Part shown: positions 6,676-8,898 of the stretch, piece by piece
Numbering within the stretch: position 1 is the first letter of the stretch
How the letters are laid out: each line of letters opens with the position of its first letter
Origin: an uncultured Clostridia bacterium
GTDB taxonomy: Bacteria > Bacillota > Clostridia > TANB77 > CAG-508
DNA: 8,898 nucleotides
Direction: 5' to 3'
Assembly: GCA_934149165.1 (NCBI GenBank)
Contig: CAKPDY010000043.1
Location: forward strand, 1-8,898
Made by a program: the position numbers and the translations under genes
Notes under the pieces: model-generated
Seen by the model: the letters and a program-made list of their open reading frames with translations, nothing else
Told to the model about the DNA's origin: nothing
Database searches by the model: none

Positions 6676-7593
6676 TTATTTTAAAAATCCACTAATTATA
6701 TAGTCTTCTGCTTCTTTTTCAGAAAGCCCAAGAGTCATTAATTTAACAATTTGTTCACCAGCAATTTTTCCAATAGCTGCTTCATGAACAAGATTTGCAT
6801 TAACATTATTAGCAACAATTTGGGGTGTAGATGTAACTTTTGCTGTATCCATAATTATTGCGTCACATTCAACATGTCCAAAACATTTAGTGTTTCCTAT
6901 AATATTTGAAGTGAATTCTTGGCGGGAGTTATCTTTAGCAATTGCTCTGGAAGTAACTTGTACACTAGAATTTTCGCCATTTAAATTTACATTAAATATT
7001 GTTGCTGCTGATTGATTATTGTGTGTCATTATTTTTTCTGTAATTAATAGTGTTGAATTGTCTTCTAATGAACCATTTGTTGTACGAATAGTTGAATCTA
7101 CACCTTTAATTTGGACTGTTTCCATTTCTAATGTAGCATTGTTTTTTAAATTTACTATAGTTTGTGGATTTAGAATTCTTTTACCTGTACCTGTTCCTTC
7201 TCCATAGTGTTTTTCTATATATTTTACATGTGCACCTTCTTCTAAGTAAAAAGTGTGTATTCCATCATGCTCAGATGTTTCACAACCTGAATTATGAATT
7301 CCACAGCCTGCAACAATAACAACATCTGCGTTTTTTCCAATGTAAAAATCGTTATAAACCATATCTGAAAGGCCACTTTGTGTTAATATTACAGGAATGT
7401 GAACACTTTCGTTTTTTGTGTTTTCTTTTATAATAATATCTATACCAGGTTTGTCCTGTTTTGTAATAATATTTATATTTTCAGTTGTTTGGCGTTCAAT
7501 ACCTTTTCCATTTGCTCTAATGTTATATGCACCTATAGGTGTTTTTTCAATGTCTGCAATGGTTTTTAGTAAATTTTTTTCTATATTGTTCAT
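6676..7593 (-). CDS. sufB: SufB/SufD-family Fe-S cluster scaffold protein (minimal SUF type)
   Basis: The 305-residue product belongs to the SufBD family: a right-handed beta-helix built of repeated short strands, with a helical C terminus. Visible hallmarks are GCGIHNSGCETSEHDGIHTF (97-116), RTTNGSLEDNS (170-180), KCFGHVECDAIIMD (236-249) and the closing HEAAIGKIAGEQ (270-281), which matches the HEA..SKI..EQ end of E. coli SufB. Family SufB and SufD are about 420-490 residues, so this is a short, single-subunit version, as in the SUF-like minimal systems of archaea and Clostridia (SmsCB). C237, H240, C243 and E271 align by eye with the region of the SufB cluster-assembly residues. The ribosome site TAAGGAG (7611-7605) overlaps the sufC stop codon, indicating coupled translation. 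Together with SufC it would assemble Fe-S clusters in the cytoplasm. The symbol is by family; smsB or sufD-like naming is possible. Confidence 0.88.
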   Translation of the reverse strand: MNNIEKNLLKTIADIEKTPIGAYNIRANGKGIERQTTENINIITKQDKPGIDIIIKENTKNESVHIPVILTQSGLSDMVYNDFYIGKNADVVIVAGCGIHNSGCETSEHDGIHTFYLEEGAHVKYIEKHYGEGTGTGKRILNPQTIVNLKNNATLEMETVQIKGVDSTIRTTNGSLEDNSTLLITEKIMTHNNQSAATIFNVNLNGENSSVQVTSRAIAKDNSRQEFTSNIIGNTKCFGHVECDAIIMDTAKVTSTPQIVANNVNANLVHEAAIGKIAGEQIVKLMTLGLSEKEAEDYIISGFLK

Positions 7594-7608
7594 AAATTTT
7601 AAATCTCC

Positions 7609-8310
7609 TTATATTTTTTTGCAATGAATGGAATTGTTTGATAAAATGGTTTGTAAATTATTTGGGTTGCTTTTTTCTACAATTTCTCCATCTTTTAAAA
7701 GTATTATTTCATCTGAAATGTTTAGAATTCTTTCTTGATGTGATATTACTAAAATTGTGTTTCCTGATGTTGATTTCATTTTTTCGAAAACACTTATTAG
7801 GTTATTAAAGCTCCATAAGTCGATTCCAGCTTCTGGTTCATCGAATATTGTTAGTTTAGAGTTTTTGGCAATTAGCATAGCAATTTCAATTCTTTTAAGT
7901 TCTCCACCAGATAGTTTGCTATCTATTGGTCTTGTTATATATTCTTTTGCACATAGTCCAACATCTGAAAGATAGTCACAGGCTTGTTTCATAGATATGG
8001 TGTTTCCTGATGATATTTCTATTAGGTCTTTTACTGTTAGGCCTTTGAATTTTACGGGTTGTTGAAATGCGAAGCCTATTCCAAGTTTTGCTCTTTCATG
8101 TATTGGTAATTTTGTTATGTTTTTTCCTTGGAATATGATTTTTCCGGAATCTGGGGTTTCAATTCCCATAATTATTTTGGCTAGTGTTGATTTTCCAGAG
8201 CCGTTGGGTCCTGTGATTGATATGAATTTATTTGTATCTATTTCTAGATTGATATTTTTTAGTATTTTTTTGTTGTCTCTTGTGAATGAGATGTTTTGTA
8301 GTTCTAGCAA
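7609..8310 (-). CDS. sufC: SufC-type Fe-S assembly ATPase (ABC ATPase)
   Basis: The 233-residue cytosolic ATPase has every ABC motif: Walker A GPNGSGKST (34-42), Q-loop AFQQP (81-85), signature LSGGELKRIEI (133-143), Walker B LTIFDEPEAGID (153-164) and the switch histidine in ISHQ (189-192). ELKRIEI after the signature and DEPEAGID are typical of SufC and separate it from importer ATPases, which usually read QQRVAIARAL and DEPTSALD at these places. No membrane permease is adjacent. SufC dimers bind SufB/D and drive conformational change during cluster assembly. The TTG start at 8310-8308 is set by a perfect site, AGGAGG (8323-8318), 7 bases before it; no ATG lies nearer. Its gap to the sufB/D-like gene is 15 bases. 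It is slightly shorter than the usual 245-250 residues. The first gene of its operon, it is controlled by the promoter at 8344-8372. Confidence 0.92.
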   Translation of the reverse strand: MLELQNISFTRDNKKILKNINLEIDTNKFISITGPNGSGKSTLAKIIMGIETPDSGKIIFQGKNITKLPIHERAKLGIGFAFQQPVKFKGLTVKDLIEISSGNTISMKQACDYLSDVGLCAKEYITRPIDSKLSGGELKRIEIAMLIAKNSKLTIFDEPEAGIDLWSFNNLISVFEKMKSTSGNTILVISHQERILNISDEIILLKDGEIVEKSNPNNLQTILSNNSIHCKKI

Positions 8311-8343
8311 TTTTTTGCCTCCTTTTTTTTGATTTTCTTTAAT

Positions 8344-8372
8344 ATTTTAGCATATTTTTTGGGGTTTTTCAA
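8344..8372 (-). promoter_or_regulatory. Extended -10 promoter of the suf operon
   Basis: On the minus strand TTGAAA (8372-8367) is followed after 17 bases by TAAAAT (8349-8344), preceded by TGC as in an extended -10. Transcription would start near 8337, giving a leader of about 27 bases that contains the sufC ribosome site. I see no IscR-type or T-box-type leader; the leader is too short for a riboswitch. Confidence 0.7.
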
Positions 8373-8377
8373 GGTGG

Positions 8378-8452
8378 TTTTGCAGTTGTTTTTTGTGCTT
8401 TTGCAGTTGACCATTTTATGCTTTTGCAGTTGGGTTTATACTTTTGCAGTTG
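8378..8452 (-). repeat. Four phased 11-base direct repeats upstream of the suf promoter
   Basis: The sequence CAACTGCAAAA (minus strand; TTTTGCAGTTG on plus) occurs exactly four times, at 8378-8388, 8399-8409, 8422-8432 and 8442-8452. The start-to-start distances are 21, 23 and 20 bases, about two helical turns. The bases after each copy are partly conserved as well (G, then YAYAAA on the minus strand), so this may be a decayed 21-base tandem repeat. The nearest copy lies 5 bases upstream of the suf -35 box. Spacers of 9-13 bases are too short for CRISPR. Either a set of operator sites or a minisatellite would fit. Confidence 0.85.
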
Positions 8453-8455
8453 TCC

Positions 8456-8667
8456 GTCAAAAAATAAAATTATGTAATTGCTTACAATATATTAACATTT
8501 CGCAGACTTGCTGACTTGTATTATCAAAAGTCAAAAGGAACTTTGGGGTTGAGGTGTGTTTTGGTGTGGTTTGTTCCTTTTGCTTCTTTTGATATTCTCG
8601 TCAAACTGCGCGTCTTGTGCTTCATTGTTAATATATTTTCAGCTCTTACATAATTTTATTTTTTGAC
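8456..8667. repeat. 212-base imperfect palindrome (long inverted repeat)
   Basis: Four perfectly paired blocks are nested in order: 8456-8477 with 8646-8667 (22 pairs), 8486-8497 with 8626-8637 (12), 8522-8530 with 8586-8594 (9) and 8532-8541 with 8573-8582 (10). That is 53 pairs in all, separated by an 8/8 symmetric internal loop and a 24/31 diverged one. The apical loop (8542-8572) contains only one A and no C on the plus strand. No flanking target-site duplication is visible. It is not a normal terminator, because it lies outside the operon and its arms are diverged. It could be a non-autonomous mobile repeat (MITE-like) or a structured RNA or DNA element. Confidence 0.85.
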
Positions 8668-8898
8668 TACTCTACAATATGTTGTTACAAGTAAGTTTTA
8701 AAATGGCTCGGCTAAGTAAAATATATTAAAATTCCGTTTTCTTACTGGTTCGCGTGTCGAATAAGTTAGTGGCTGTTTGAATTAGATATTTAATATACTA
8801 AAAAGTAGAAAAATTAAAATGTTTCAAATTCTTATTTTGAAATAAATTTGTAATGAAAATGTAATATAATAATAATATATGAAATATTGAGTTGTGGA
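8668..8898. other. AT-rich non-coding stretch to the right edge
   Basis: No convincing gene, tRNA or rRNA is visible here on either strand. Near the edge there is a 7-base inverted repeat, TTTCAAA (8822-8828) and TTTGAAA (8836-8842), and then a possible plus-strand promoter, so a divergently transcribed gene probably begins beyond base 8898. A slightly richer-GC patch at about 8710-8770 contains a small imperfect stem (TTCG/CGAA at 8749-8761) that I cannot assign. Confidence 0.5.
8848..8876 (+). promoter_or_regulatory. Possible plus-strand promoter of a gene beyond the edge
   Basis: TTGTAA (8848-8853) and AATAAT (8871-8876) are 17 bases apart, and a perfect TATAAT also occurs at 8865-8870 with a poorer spacing. 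The surroundings are so AT-rich that chance matches are likely. The inverted repeat at 8822-8842 just upstream would be well placed as an operator. Confidence 0.35.

Noticed and set aside
7019..8332. Four plus-strand open frames (7019-7207, 7418-7627, 7757-7975, 8117-8332)
   Set aside because: All lie opposite the sufC and sufB/D genes, whose motifs are unmistakable, and none has a ribosome site.
8378..8452. CRISPR array
   Set aside because: The repeats are 11 bases with 9-13 base spacers that resemble one another, and there are no cas genes; true arrays have repeats of 24 bases or more and unique spacers of about 30 or more.
8329..8514. Plus-strand frame of 61 codons across the repeat array
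   Set aside because: It begins within the sufC leader, is rich in F, L and C from the T-rich repeats, and has no ribosome site; the repeats are better read as DNA sites.
8524..8625. Minus-strand reading frame of 33 codons (MKHKTRSLTR...VPFDF) inside the palindrome
   Set aside because: It runs across both arms and the loop of the hairpin and has no ribosome binding site; the frame is best explained as a by-product of the repeat. Recurring copies could cause spurious gene calls elsewhere.
8378..8667. Type III toxin-antitoxin (RNA repeats plus terminator plus toxin) or retron RNA
   Set aside because: The gene downstream of the repeats is a clear SufC ATPase, not an endoribonuclease, and no reverse transcriptase is in the window.
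8710..8770. tRNA or tRNA remnant suggested by GGTTCG
   Set aside because: No acceptor, D or anticodon arms can be folded around it, and the T-loop consensus is incomplete.

Overview
The window is very AT-rich, has clean Shine-Dalgarno sites (AGGAG/GGAGG) and sigma-A-like promoters, and carries a sporulation-type polysaccharide deacetylase fragment, a two-OB-fold SSB and a compact SufC-SufB pair. Together these suggest an anaerobic, low-GC Bacillota of the class Clostridia, probably an uncultured gut-type lineage. This is inferred from gene style only; no rRNA or other marker is present.

Layout. (1) 2-313 is the C-terminal end of a polysaccharide deacetylase, followed on the same strand by an unrecognised 169-residue protein (378-887). 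(2) A strong promoter (916-944) drives a 228-residue two-domain SSB-like gene starting at TTG 1015. It ends at a near-ideal terminator (1713-1757), which it shares with a convergent 47-residue gene on the minus strand (1793-1936). (3) A divergent intergenic region carries back-to-back promoters for that small gene and for a plus-strand run of envelope genes: membrane phosphodiester glycosidase (2096-3193), membrane-anchored unknown with TcaA-like features (3223-4407), GT2 glycosyltransferase fused to GtrA (4420-5460) and PAP2 phosphatase (5488-6105). A 146-residue helical protein (6165-6605) follows, before a long terminator hairpin. (4) On the minus strand, sufC (8310 to 7609) and sufB/D-like (7593 to 6676) form a two-gene Fe-S cluster operon that converges on the same hairpin.

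How the genes work together. The envelope run reads as a lipid-linked sugar module: GT2-GtrA would build or flip a polyprenyl-phosphate sugar, PAP2 would dephosphorylate the lipid carrier, and the glycosidase would hydrolyse sugar-phosphodiester linkages outside the membrane. The unknown anchored protein is their uncharacterised partner. SufC and SufB would form the ATPase/scaffold complex of a minimal SUF-like Fe-S assembly machine; no desulfurase or sulfur carrier lies in the window.

The most unusual part is the 588-base gene-free stretch from 8311 to the right edge. It holds the suf promoter, four copies of an 11-base repeat spaced 20-23 bases apart that begin 5 bases upstream of its -35 box, and then a 212-base imperfect palindrome with a G/T-only-like loop. 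I do not recognise the repeat array or the palindrome as a named element.
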